This document shows, one piece after another, positions 33,369 to 41,179 of a stretch of DNA of 64,000 nt (the stretch's first letter is position 1; the number at the start of each line of letters is the position of its first letter). The stretch is from Nocardioides sp. Root240 (GTDB lineage: Bacteria; Actinomycetota; Actinomycetes; Propionibacteriales; Nocardioidaceae). The notes under the pieces were generated by a model that saw nothing but the letters and a program-made list of their open reading frames with translations, made no database searches and was not told the origin of the DNA. The translations under genes were made by a program, and so were the position numbers. The DNA lies in assembly GCF_001428825.1 (NCBI RefSeq), contig NZ_LMIT01000010.1, positions 465,801 through 529,800 of the forward strand, written 5' to 3'.

Positions 33369-34349
33369 ATGGAGTGGGCGGGCCCGGTGGGCGAGGCGGC
33401 GTACGGCGCCGACGCGTTCACCGCGGCAGCGCGGAGGGTCGTCGACTACCTGAGCCGCGCCACCCCGCTGGAGACCTGGTCCGTCTCGCGGGTCGCGGGC
33501 GGTGAGCAGGTCCACGTCCACGTGCGGGACAGCGAGCTCATCACGACCGGCCAGCGCGTGGACTGGCAGGACAGCTTCTGCCGCCGGATGACCACCGGTG
33601 CAGCCCACGTCGTCGTGGACAGCGCCGCGGACCCGGACTACGCCCCGCTCCCCGCGGCGCAGGACGTCCGCGCCTACGTCGGGTACCCCATCGCCGACGA
33701 GAACGGGGAGCTCTTCGGGATCCTCTGCGGTGTGGGCGACACGCCCCTCGCGGACGCCGACGCCGTCGACCCGGTCCTGGTCGAGATGCTCAGCGGCCTC
33801 CTCTCGACCCAGCTGGTGGTGTCGAGGGCGGCCGACCGCGAGGTGCGGGCGGCGCAGGTCGCCGCGGCGCAGTCGGACACCGACGCGCTGACCGGGCTGA
33901 CGAGCCGGCGGGGCTGGGACCTGTTCGTCGACGACGCCCAGCGCCGCATCGACGCCTTCGGCGACCTGGTCGCCGTGGCGGTCGTCGACCTCGACGGCCT
34001 GAAGCTCGTCAACGACACCGCCGGCCACGCGGCCGGCGACGAGCTGATCCGCCGGGCCGGTCGCGGACTGCGCGCCGCGGCGGGACGCCAGGACAGGGTG
34101 GCCCGCTACGGCGGCGACGAGTTCGCGATCCTCACCAACAACGTGCCGGTCACCGACCTCGATCGGCACTACGCGCGCTTCGTCGAGGCGTTGGCCGGCG
34201 AGGGCGTCCGCGCGTCGCTGGGTCACGCCTGGACGGGGCCCGGCACGGCCACGGTCGCCGACGCCTTCGAGCGCGCCGACGCCGCGATGTACGCCGTCAA
34301 GCGCAGCCGCGCCGGACTCAGAACAGCAGCGCCGTCCCCGGGTCGTTGA
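33369..34349 (+). CDS. GAF-GGDEF diguanylate cyclase
   Basis: A 326-residue soluble protein: a GAF domain at about residues 15-155 (DSFCRRMTTGAAHVVVDSAADPDY, VRAYVGYPIADENGELFGILC), a short helix, then GGDEF from about 168 (DTDALTGLTSRRGW, VDLDGLKLVNDTAGHAAGDELI). The active-site motif RYGGDEF is intact at 246-252, so c-di-GMP synthesis is expected. The product-inhibition I-site should read RxxD at 239-242 but reads GRQD, so feedback inhibition is probably lost. The GAF domain, resembling those that sense oxidants or small ligands, likely sets activity. Its 3' end overlaps the convergent bkdC gene by 32 bp. Confidence 0.88.
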   Translation: MEWAGPVGEAAYGADAFTAAARRVVDYLSRATPLETWSVSRVAGGEQVHVHVRDSELITTGQRVDWQDSFCRRMTTGAAHVVVDSAADPDYAPLPAAQDVRAYVGYPIADENGELFGILCGVGDTPLADADAVDPVLVEMLSGLLSTQLVVSRAADREVRAAQVAAAQSDTDALTGLTSRRGWDLFVDDAQRRIDAFGDLVAVAVVDLDGLKLVNDTAGHAAGDELIRRAGRGLRAAAGRQDRVARYGGDEFAILTNNVPVTDLDRHYARFVEALAGEGVRASLGHAWTGPGTATVADAFERADAAMYAVKRSRAGLRTAAPSPGR

Positions 34350-35607
34350 TCATCCCCGCGACGTCGGCGAGGAACTGCGTGCCGGTCGCGCCGTCGATGT
34401 GGCGGTGGTCGAAGGACAGCGACAGGGTCATCACGTGACGTGGGACGACCTGGCCGCCGACCACCCACGGCTGGGGCTTGATCGCGCCGAGGCAGAGGAT
34501 CGCGGACTCGCCGGGGTTGATGATCGGCGTCCCACCGTCGACCCCGAACACGCCGATGTTGGAGATCGTGAACGACCCGCCGGCGAGGTCGTGGGGCTGG
34601 GTGCGTCCCTCGCGCGCGGTCGAGGTGAGCACCTCGAGCTCGTGGGCCAGGTCGGCGAGGGGCAGGGCCTGGGCGTCCTTGATGTTGGGGACGACCAGGC
34701 CGCGCGGGGTGGCGGCGGCGATGCCGAGGTTGACGTAGTGCTTGATGACCACCTCCTGGGCGGCCTCGTCCCAGGTGGAGTTCACCAGCGGGTTGCGACC
34801 GAGGGCCAGGACGCAGGCGCGTGCGGCGATCAGCAGCGGGCTGACCTTGACGCCCGCGAGCTCGCGTCGCTCCTTGAGACGCGCGACCAGCTCGACCGTC
34901 GCGGTGGCGTCGATCGTCGTCCACGTGGTCGCGTGGGGTGCGGCCGAGGCGGACGCGACCATGGCGGCGGCCATCTGCTTGCGGACGCCCTTGATCGGCT
35001 CGCGGGTCTCGCGGCCGGTGGGCGGCGCCACGACGGCGGACGGTACGACGGGCGCGAAGGTGCCGACGGCGGCCAGCACGTCCTCCTTGCTCACCGTCCC
35101 CTTCGGCCCGGTCGGGGTCAGGGCGGCCAGGTCGATGCCGAGGTCGCGGGCGAGCCGGCGGACCAGCGGTTTGGCGAGGGCGCGGGTGTCGCCGCGGCCG
35201 GGGTCCCGTGACGGCCGCGGCGCGACCTCCTCGACCGCCGAGGGGGCCGCCTTGCGCGCGCGCCGCTTGAGCGTGCGCTGGCGCGGCCCGTAGCCGACCA
35301 GGGTCACGTCGCCGACCGGCGGCACGTTCGTATCGATCACCTCGGGACCAGCAGGAGCGGCCGACGGGTCGCCGATCCGGATGATCGGGGTGCCGACCTG
35401 GACGGTCTCGCCCTCCTTGGCCAGCAGGCCCAGCACCACGCCGGCATAGGGCGAGGGCAGCTCGACGAGCGACTTGGCGGTCTCGATCTCGACGACCACG
35501 TCGTTGACGGCGACCACGTCGCCCTCCTTGACCCGCCACGCGACGATCTCGGCCTCGGTGAGGCCCTCGCCGACGTCGGGGAGCTTGAACTCGTTCACAC
35601 CCGTCAT
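34318..35607 (-). CDS. bkdC: Lipoyl acyltransferase (E2) of a branched-chain 2-oxoacid dehydrogenase
   Basis: A 429-residue E2 subunit. One lipoyl domain (LPDVGEGLTEAEI; lipoyl Lys45 in EIETAKS), a long linker, a peripheral-subunit-binding domain (ALAKPLVRRLARDLGIDL...PTGPKGTVSKEDV) and the catalytic domain ending SFDHRHIDGATG with the His and Asp of the acyltransferase motif. It transfers the acyl group made by E1 to CoA. It follows bkdB by 12 bp. No E3 gene is in the window, so a housekeeping dihydrolipoamide dehydrogenase must serve. Branched-chain substrate is inferred from overall similarity and from icmF elsewhere in the window. Confidence 0.9.
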   Translation of the reverse strand: MTGVNEFKLPDVGEGLTEAEIVAWRVKEGDVVAVNDVVVEIETAKSLVELPSPYAGVVLGLLAKEGETVQVGTPIIRIGDPSAAPAGPEVIDTNVPPVGDVTLVGYGPRQRTLKRRARKAAPSAVEEVAPRPSRDPGRGDTRALAKPLVRRLARDLGIDLAALTPTGPKGTVSKEDVLAAVGTFAPVVPSAVVAPPTGRETREPIKGVRKQMAAAMVASASAAPHATTWTTIDATATVELVARLKERRELAGVKVSPLLIAARACVLALGRNPLVNSTWDEAAQEVVIKHYVNLGIAAATPRGLVVPNIKDAQALPLADLAHELEVLTSTAREGRTQPHDLAGGSFTISNIGVFGVDGGTPIINPGESAILCLGAIKPQPWVVGGQVVPRHVMTLSLSFDHRHIDGATGTQFLADVAGMINDPGTALLF

Positions 35608-35619
35608 GACCAGGTCCTC

Positions 35620-36597
35620 TCAGTAGCCGAAGGTGCGGTCGACGGCGTCGAGCACCCGGTCGAGGTCGGGCAACCAGGCCTCCTCGATCCGGGCGGCCGG
35701 GTAGGGCGTGTCGTAGCCGCCGACCCTCAGGACCGGCGCCTCGAGCGAGTGGAAGCACTCCTCGGTCACCCGGGCGGCGACCTCGGCGCCGAGGCCGAGC
35801 GTCTGGTGGGCCTCGTGGACCACGACGAGGCGACCGGTGCGTCGTACCGACTCGATGACGGGCGCCAGGTCGAGCGGCGAGAGCGTGCGCAGGTCGATCA
35901 CCTCGATCGAGCGGCCCTCCTCCTCGGCCACGGCGGCGACGTCGAGGCAGGTCGACATCGTCGGGCCGTAGCCGACCAGGGTGACGTCGGAGCCGGGACG
36001 TACGACGCGCGAGTGCCACAGCGGCGGCAGCGGGGCGCTCTCGTCGACCTCGCCCTTCGTCGAGTGGTAGAGCCGCTTGGGCTCGAGGAAGATCACCGGG
36101 TCGTCGGCGGCGATGGCCTGCTGGAGCATGCCGTAGGCGTCGGCCGGGTTGGAGCAGGTGACCACCTTGAGGCCGGGCGTGTGGACGAACTGCGCCTCGG
36201 GCGACTCGCTGTGGTGCTCGACGGCGCCGATGCCGCCGCCGTACGGGATCCGGATGACCATCGGCACCTTCACCCGCCCCTGGCTGCGGAAGTGGAAGCG
36301 GGCCACCTGGCACACGATCTGGTCGTAGGCGGGGTAGACGAAGCCGTCGAACTGGATCTCGACCACGGGCCGGTAGCCGCGCAGGGCCAGGCCGACGGCG
36401 GTGCCGACGATGCCCGACTCGGCGAGCGGGGTGTCGATGATCCGGTCGTCGCCGAAGTCCTTCTGCAGGCCGTCGGTGATCCGGAAGACGCCGCCGAGCG
36501 TGCCGACGTCCTCGCCCATCACGAGGACCTTCTCGTCGTCCTCGAGCGCCTTGCGCAGGCCGGCGTTGAGCGCCTTGGCCACGGTCATCGTCACCAT
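35620..36597 (-). CDS. bkdB: 2-oxoacid dehydrogenase E1 beta subunit
   Basis: A 325-residue transketolase-like E1 beta chain: VMGEDVGTLGGVFRITDGLQKDFG, DTPLAESGIVGTAVGLALRGYRPVVEIQF, PYGGGIGAVEHHSESPEA and the C-terminal transketolase domain (DVTLVGYGPTMSTCLDVA, VVHEAHQTLGLGAEV). ATG 36597 overlaps the bkdA stop by one base (TGATG), typical of coupled alpha/beta chains. It forms the TPP active site at the interface with E1 alpha. Confidence 0.92.
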   Translation of the reverse strand: MVTMTVAKALNAGLRKALEDDEKVLVMGEDVGTLGGVFRITDGLQKDFGDDRIIDTPLAESGIVGTAVGLALRGYRPVVEIQFDGFVYPAYDQIVCQVARFHFRSQGRVKVPMVIRIPYGGGIGAVEHHSESPEAQFVHTPGLKVVTCSNPADAYGMLQQAIAADDPVIFLEPKRLYHSTKGEVDESAPLPPLWHSRVVRPGSDVTLVGYGPTMSTCLDVAAVAEEEGRSIEVIDLRTLSPLDLAPVIESVRRTGRLVVVHEAHQTLGLGAEVAARVTEECFHSLEAPVLRVGGYDTPYPAARIEEAWLPDLDRVLDAVDRTFGY

Positions 36598-37724
36598 CAG
36601 AGCACCTCCTCGAAGGATGCGGCGTGGGCGTCGTACGCCGCCTGCTGGGCCGCGAGCTCGGGCGTCTGCTCGACGTGGACCAGGTCGAAGATGTCGTGGG
36701 CGACGGGCTCCGGGAGCTCCTTGCACTCGCGGCGCATCCGCTCGCCGAGCGCGTCGGCCTCGGCCGCGATCGCGGCGAGGTAGGCGTCGTCGACCAGGCC
36801 TTCGTTGCGCAGGTGGGTCTCGAGCCGCGCGATCGGGTCCTTGGCCTTCCACGCCTCGACGTCGCCACCGCGCCGGTAGCGGGTCGGGTCGTCGGTGGTG
36901 GTGTGTGCGCCCATCCGGTAGGTGTAGGCCTCGACGAAGGTCGGGCCCTGGCCGTCGCGGGCCCGCTGCAGCGCCGCCTGCACCACGGCGTAGGTCGCCA
37001 GCACGTCGTTGCCGTCGACGCGGACTCCCGGGAAGCCGAAGCCCTGGGCCCGGCGGTAGAGCGGGATCCGCGTCTGGCGCTCCAGCGGCTCCGAGATCGC
37101 CCACTGGTTGTTCTGGCAGAAGAACACGACCGGCGCGTTGTAGGACGCCGCGAAGACGAACGACTCGTTGACGTCGCCCTGCGAGGTCGCCCCGTCGCCG
37201 AAGCAGGCGACGACGGCCGTGTCGCGCTCGGGGTCGCCGGTGCCGACAAGGCCGTCGCGCTGGACGCCCATGGCGTAGCCGGTGGCGTGCAGCGAGTGCG
37301 CGCCGACCACGATCGAGTAGAGCCCGAAGTTGTGGTCCTGCGGGTCCCAGCCGCCCTGGTCGGTGCCGCGGAACAGGCCGAGCAGGCGGACCGGGTCGAT
37401 GCCGCGGGTCCAGGCGACGCCGTGCTCGCGGTAGGTCGGGAAGGCGAAGTCCTGGGGCCGCATCGCCCGGCCGGCGCCGATCTGGGCCGCCTCCTGGCCG
37501 AGCAGTTGGGGCCACAGGCCGAGCTCGCCGTGCCGCTGCAGCGCGGTGGCCTCGTTGTCGACGCGGCGGACCAGCACCATGTCGCGGTGGAAGCCGCGCA
37601 GCTGGTCGGCGGTGAAGTCCGTGTCGAAGGCGGCGGGGTGGACCCGCTCGCCCTCGGGCGTCAGGAGCTGGACCAGCTCGGGTTCGTCGGCGCCGGGGGC
37701 CGGTCCGAAGACAGCGTCGGTCAT
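36597..37724 (-). CDS. bkdA: 2-oxoacid dehydrogenase E1 alpha subunit
   Basis: A 375-residue TPP-binding E1 alpha chain with the thiamine pyrophosphate motif GDGATSQGDVNESFVFAASYNAPVVFFCQNN in its usual GDG-to-NN spacing and GAHTTTDDPTRYR phosphorylation-loop region. ATG 37724 is preferred because AGGAG lies 5 nt before it; a GTG at 37730 is directly on the Shine-Dalgarno. It opens the bkdA-bkdB-bkdC operon. The complex oxidatively decarboxylates branched 2-oxoacids from Val, Leu and Ile, feeding acyl-CoA pools that include isobutyryl-CoA, the IcmF substrate. Confidence 0.92.
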   Translation of the reverse strand: MTDAVFGPAPGADEPELVQLLTPEGERVHPAAFDTDFTADQLRGFHRDMVLVRRVDNEATALQRHGELGLWPQLLGQEAAQIGAGRAMRPQDFAFPTYREHGVAWTRGIDPVRLLGLFRGTDQGGWDPQDHNFGLYSIVVGAHSLHATGYAMGVQRDGLVGTGDPERDTAVVACFGDGATSQGDVNESFVFAASYNAPVVFFCQNNQWAISEPLERQTRIPLYRRAQGFGFPGVRVDGNDVLATYAVVQAALQRARDGQGPTFVEAYTYRMGAHTTTDDPTRYRRGGDVEAWKAKDPIARLETHLRNEGLVDDAYLAAIAAEADALGERMRRECKELPEPVAHDIFDLVHVEQTPELAAQQAAYDAHAASFEEVL

Positions 37725-37833
37725 CGCCACTCCTGGTGGGTCCGTGGCAACCGGGTTCGCCGCTGCACGGGTGGGGGAACAAGTGGGCAGGCGGCCCGAC
37801 TCTAGCCACTCGGGTGGGTGACCGTGTGCCGGA

Positions 37834-38715
37834 TCACTGATCCCACGATACTCGCGGGTCCGGCTCCTGCTCTCGGGAAGATCGCCAGAGCGACCCGGCG
37901 ACCAGCACGATGCCCACCGGTACGGCGACGAGGAAGCCCCGGGCGTACGGCGACAGCGAGCTGAGCACGGTGTCGAGCATGACCCGGACCAGGTCCTGGT
38001 CGCGGGTCTGCGCCTTGTCGACGGCGGCGTCGGTGAGCGGTCCGACGGCGACCATCACGACCACGGCACCGAGCGCACCGCCGAGCGCCGCGAGGCCGAG
38101 CGTGCGGATCCGGCCGCGCCACCCCGAGGCGAGCAGCACCGCAGCCGCCACCATGCCTGCCCACAGGAACGGCAGGGCCCGGGCCGGACCGTGCGCCGCG
38201 CGGTACGCCGGCCCGGCGTCCACGATCTTCGCCCGCTCCACGACCGGGACCTGCAGCGGGATCCTGGGCAGCACGGCGATCGGGATGCCGCGCCCCGCCA
38301 GTTCGGCCAGCACCAGGGCGACGACCCGCGACCCGTCGACGGTGAGGTAGCCGGACCGCGAGGCGTCCGGGTCCTCGAGGATCGCGATCACGTCGTCGTG
38401 CAGGTCGGTGTTGGTCTCGCGCCAGTAGTCCGGGAAGGCGGGGCTCTCGACGACCGTCCGGGCGGCCTCCCGCGCCCACTCGCCGACGGCGGCCGGCAGC
38501 TGGATCGGGACGTACTGCTGCAGCGCGGCGACCGCCGCAGCCGAGGCGGAGTCGGCCATGACGGTGCGGACCGCGGGGTCCTCGGCGAGCGGGGCGACCG
38601 TGTCGACGTACTCCTGGCGGTCGTCGACGCGCGCGGTCACCCACGTCGTCGCGATCACGAACGGCGCCAGGATCGTCGCCACGACGACCAGCAGGAAGGC
38701 GGAGAAGGTCCTCAT
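37834..38715 (-). CDS. Membrane protein of unknown function
   Basis: A 293-residue integral membrane protein with an N-terminal hydrophobic helix (AFLLVVVATILAPFVIATTWV), an extracytoplasmic region of about 140 residues (conserved-looking YVDTVAPLAEDPAVRTVMAD and YWRETNTDLHDDVIAIL), then three membrane segments: ALPFLWAGMVAAAVLLAS, LAALGGALGAVVVMVAVG and GFLVAVPVGIVLVAGSL. The architecture recurs in actinobacterial hypothetical proteins but I know no function. It stands alone between the bkd operon and the small membrane protein gene. Confidence 0.75.
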   Translation of the reverse strand: MRTFSAFLLVVVATILAPFVIATTWVTARVDDRQEYVDTVAPLAEDPAVRTVMADSASAAAVAALQQYVPIQLPAAVGEWAREAARTVVESPAFPDYWRETNTDLHDDVIAILEDPDASRSGYLTVDGSRVVALVLAELAGRGIPIAVLPRIPLQVPVVERAKIVDAGPAYRAAHGPARALPFLWAGMVAAAVLLASGWRGRIRTLGLAALGGALGAVVVMVAVGPLTDAAVDKAQTRDQDLVRVMLDTVLSSLSPYARGFLVAVPVGIVLVAGSLWRSSREQEPDPRVSWDQ

Positions 38716-38794
38716 CGTCGTCGCGTCAGCGCTCCTCGTCGTGGGGCGCGGGCGGCGGCTCGATCACGTGCGACATGGGGCATTCCTACCGGCT

Positions 38795-39286
38795 CTAGAC
38801 GTCGTCGGCAGCCGCGACCCGCCAGTCGCCGTCGACCCGCGCGAGCTGCAGGGTGCCGCGGTCGGCGGCGCTGCCGCCCTGCCACAGGGCGTCGAACCCG
38901 GTCCGGTCCTCGCCGTGGTAGCGGAACTCGACGACGTACTCGACCCGCGCCACGTCGTCCTCGTCGGAACGCACCTGGACGCTGACGTCCACGTCGGTGT
39001 CGTCGGCGTAGTCGAGGAAGGGGTTGTCGGCGTTGGCCTTCGCGGCGGAGTCGGCGAAGGCGTCGCAGTCCGCGAACGGGTGACCCTCGAAGAGGACGTG
39101 CTGCCAGTCCTCGGTCGCGAGCTCGCACTCGGTCGTCCAGTCGCCGGTCCACTGCGCGGTCAGGAACTCCTCGGCGACCTCGTCCGGTCCGGGGCCCCGG
39201 TTCGCCAGCACGAGCGCCACGGCACCGCCGACCACGGCGACGGCGAGCAGCAGCACGATCCCGACGACGGTACGACGACGGCTCAC
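38795..39286 (-). CDS. Single-pass membrane protein with exported domain
   Basis: A 163-residue protein with RRR plus a membrane helix (TVVGIVLLLAVAVVGGAVALVL) and an outer domain of about 125 residues rich in Asp/Glu (EFLTAQWTGDWTTECELAT, two further Cys), like NTF2/DUF4878-type domains. GTG 39286 overlaps the zinc metallopeptidase stop (GTGA), so it is the last gene of the transglutaminase/ATP-grasp cluster. It resembles in plan the two proteins at 47.1-48.3 kb, also with a helix, acidic linker and small exported domain. Confidence 0.7.
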   Translation of the reverse strand: MSRRRTVVGIVLLLAVAVVGGAVALVLANRGPGPDEVAEEFLTAQWTGDWTTECELATEDWQHVLFEGHPFADCDAFADSAAKANADNPFLDYADDTDVDVSVQVRSDEDDVARVEYVVEFRYHGEDRTGFDALWQGGSAADRGTLQLARVDGDWRVAAADDV

Positions 39287-40269
39287 GACGTACCTGCAGC
39301 CGGTCCGGCGCCGGCCAGGCCGGCGACGAAGTCGAGCTTGTCCAGCACCGGGGCGGGGATCACGAAGGGGTACACGTCGTCCTTGCCCATCGAGCGGTTG
39401 ATCTGGTTGAGCGCCACCGACAGCGGGACCCACACGGCCCGCACCAGGTCGCGGAAGACGCTGAACGCGGCGACGTCGACCGTCACCAGGCCGTAGGCGG
39501 CTGCTGTCTCGCAGGTGTCGTTGATGTGCAGGTAGTGCGCGAAGGTCTCCGCGAAGTCCTCGAACGGGTGCATGGTGGCGTAGGTCGTGATCGCCCACCC
39601 CTCCCAGCCCGCCGGCGGGCCCCCGGCGTAGTGGCGGTCGATCGCGGCCTGGTAGTCGGCGGTCTCGTCACCGAAGAGCTCGCGGCAGCGGGCCAGCCGG
39701 TCCGGGTGCGCCTCGGTGACCAGCCGGGACTGGAGGAAGTGGCCGACCTCGTGGCGCAGGTGGCCGAGCAGCGTGCGGTACGGCTCGCCGAGCTCCTCAC
39801 GGATCCGCTCCCGCCGCGCGTCGTCGGACTCGGCCAGGTCGATGGTGATCACGCCGTCCGCGTGCCCGATCACGACGTTCTCGTCGACGCTCGACAGCAT
39901 GTCGAAGACCAACCCGTCGAGGTCGAACCCGAGCGAGTCGAGCTCGACGACGAGGTGCCGCTTGGCCGCCTCGGCGGCGGGGAACTGCGCCATGCCCTCG
40001 AGGTCCTCGGCCGCCGGCCGGGTGCGGGTCAGGTCGCACGCCGAGCACTGGCCCCCCTCGATCGGCGCCAGCCAGGTGCAGCCCGAGAGGTTGAGGTTCG
40101 CGCACACGTGCCAGACCAGGCCGGCCTGGTCGACGTACCGGCCGTCGGCGTCGAGCGGGACGAGGTCACGCTCGGTGCGGGAGAAGCCGAGCGCCGTGCC
40201 GCAGGAGACGCAGACGGAGTTCTCGAAGAAGAGCGGGCTGTCACAGATCCGGCAGGTGAACGCGCGCAT
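39283..40269 (-). CDS. Zinc-ribbon plus HExxH metallopeptidase (DUF2248/Peptidase_Mx-like)
   Basis: A 328-residue protein with an N-terminal rubredoxin-like zinc ribbon (CRIC at 6-9, CVSC at 20-23, plus C56, C64, C75, C78) and a peptidase domain with HEVGH at 173-177 followed by an acidic ligand candidate in HPFEDFAETFAHYLH. This matches the putative zinc-binding metallopeptidases found beside transglutaminase/ATP-grasp/alpha-E genes. It starts 34 bp after the short transglutaminase gene on the same strand. It has no signal peptide and should be cytosolic, perhaps removing peptide tags that the ATP-grasp protein adds; this role is inferred. Confidence 0.85.
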   Translation of the reverse strand: MRAFTCRICDSPLFFENSVCVSCGTALGFSRTERDLVPLDADGRYVDQAGLVWHVCANLNLSGCTWLAPIEGGQCSACDLTRTRPAAEDLEGMAQFPAAEAAKRHLVVELDSLGFDLDGLVFDMLSSVDENVVIGHADGVITIDLAESDDARRERIREELGEPYRTLLGHLRHEVGHFLQSRLVTEAHPDRLARCRELFGDETADYQAAIDRHYAGGPPAGWEGWAITTYATMHPFEDFAETFAHYLHINDTCETAAAYGLVTVDVAAFSVFRDLVRAVWVPLSVALNQINRSMGKDDVYPFVIPAPVLDKLDFVAGLAGAGPAAGTS

Positions 40270-40303
40270 CAGGTTTCCTTCCGGTCGGGTCGAGCGGGGA
40301 CCA

Positions 40304-41179
40304 TCAGATCGGCGCCACGTCGACGGAGACGGCGAGCTGGGACTTCTTGGCCTCGGTGAAGATCACGCCCTTGAGGGGAGGGACGTCGCCGTAGTCGCGG
40401 CCCCACGCGAGGGTGACGTAGCGGTCGTTCTGCCACTGGTCGTTGGTCGGGTCGAGGGCGAGCCACTCGTCGTCGCCGAGCCAGACCGCGACCCACGCGT
40501 GCGAGGCGTCGGCGCCCACCACGCGCTCCTTGCCGGGCGGCGGCTCGGTGGCGAGGTAGCCGCTGACGTAGCGCGCGGCGAGGCCGTGGGCACGCAGCGC
40601 GGAGAGCGTGAAGTGGGCGAAGTCCTGGCACACGCCGGCGCGCTTGGCGAGGATCTCCGAGACCGTCGAGGTGACCGTCGTGGCGGTCGCGTCGTAGTCG
40701 AAGTCGGCGTGGATGCGGTGCACCAGGTCGGTGACCGCCTCGCCGACCGGCCGGCCCGGGGTGAGCGAGTCGGCGGCGTAGTCGCGCGCGCCGCCGTGCA
40801 CGGGGACCGCGGCGCTCGGCAGCGCGAAGTCGGTGGCCCTCCACGCGCCGGGGGCGGCCGGTGACAGCAGCGGGCGCACCGACTCCCACGGTCGCGCGGC
40901 GGCCTCCTCGTCGACCGCCGGCGGTACGACGTCGACCTCGCCGCTGCCGACGACGACCAGCTGGCTGTGCGGGCTGGTCACCTGGAAGTAGGTGACCGTG
41001 TTGCCGTAGTAGTCGGCATCGCGGCTGAGGTCGCCCGGCTCGGGGTCGACCCGCACGTCGTAGCCGGTCACCTGCTGCCACGGCAGCGAGCGCGGGACGA
41101 GGTGGCCGATGCCGTAGCTGTCGGTGACGTCGTCGTCGTAGGTGTAGGTCGTGCGGTGCTCGACCCGGTAGCGCGTCAT
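40304..41179 (-). CDS. Transglutaminase-like cysteine peptidase, short form
   Basis: A 291-residue transglutaminase-like protein. An N-terminal bacterial transglutaminase region (YRVEHRTTYTYDDDV) is followed by the catalytic domain with Cys184 (AGVCQDFAHF), His in DASHAWVAVWL and Asp in ALDPTND: a complete triad. Such proteins act as peptidases or amidases more often than as cross-linkers in bacteria. ATG 41179 overlaps the stop of the ATP-grasp/alpha-E gene (ATGA). No signal peptide is visible. Confidence 0.9.
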   Translation of the reverse strand: MTRYRVEHRTTYTYDDDVTDSYGIGHLVPRSLPWQQVTGYDVRVDPEPGDLSRDADYYGNTVTYFQVTSPHSQLVVVGSGEVDVVPPAVDEEAAARPWESVRPLLSPAAPGAWRATDFALPSAAVPVHGGARDYAADSLTPGRPVGEAVTDLVHRIHADFDYDATATTVTSTVSEILAKRAGVCQDFAHFTLSALRAHGLAARYVSGYLATEPPPGKERVVGADASHAWVAVWLGDDEWLALDPTNDQWQNDRYVTLAWGRDYGDVPPLKGVIFTEAKKSQLAVSVDVAPI

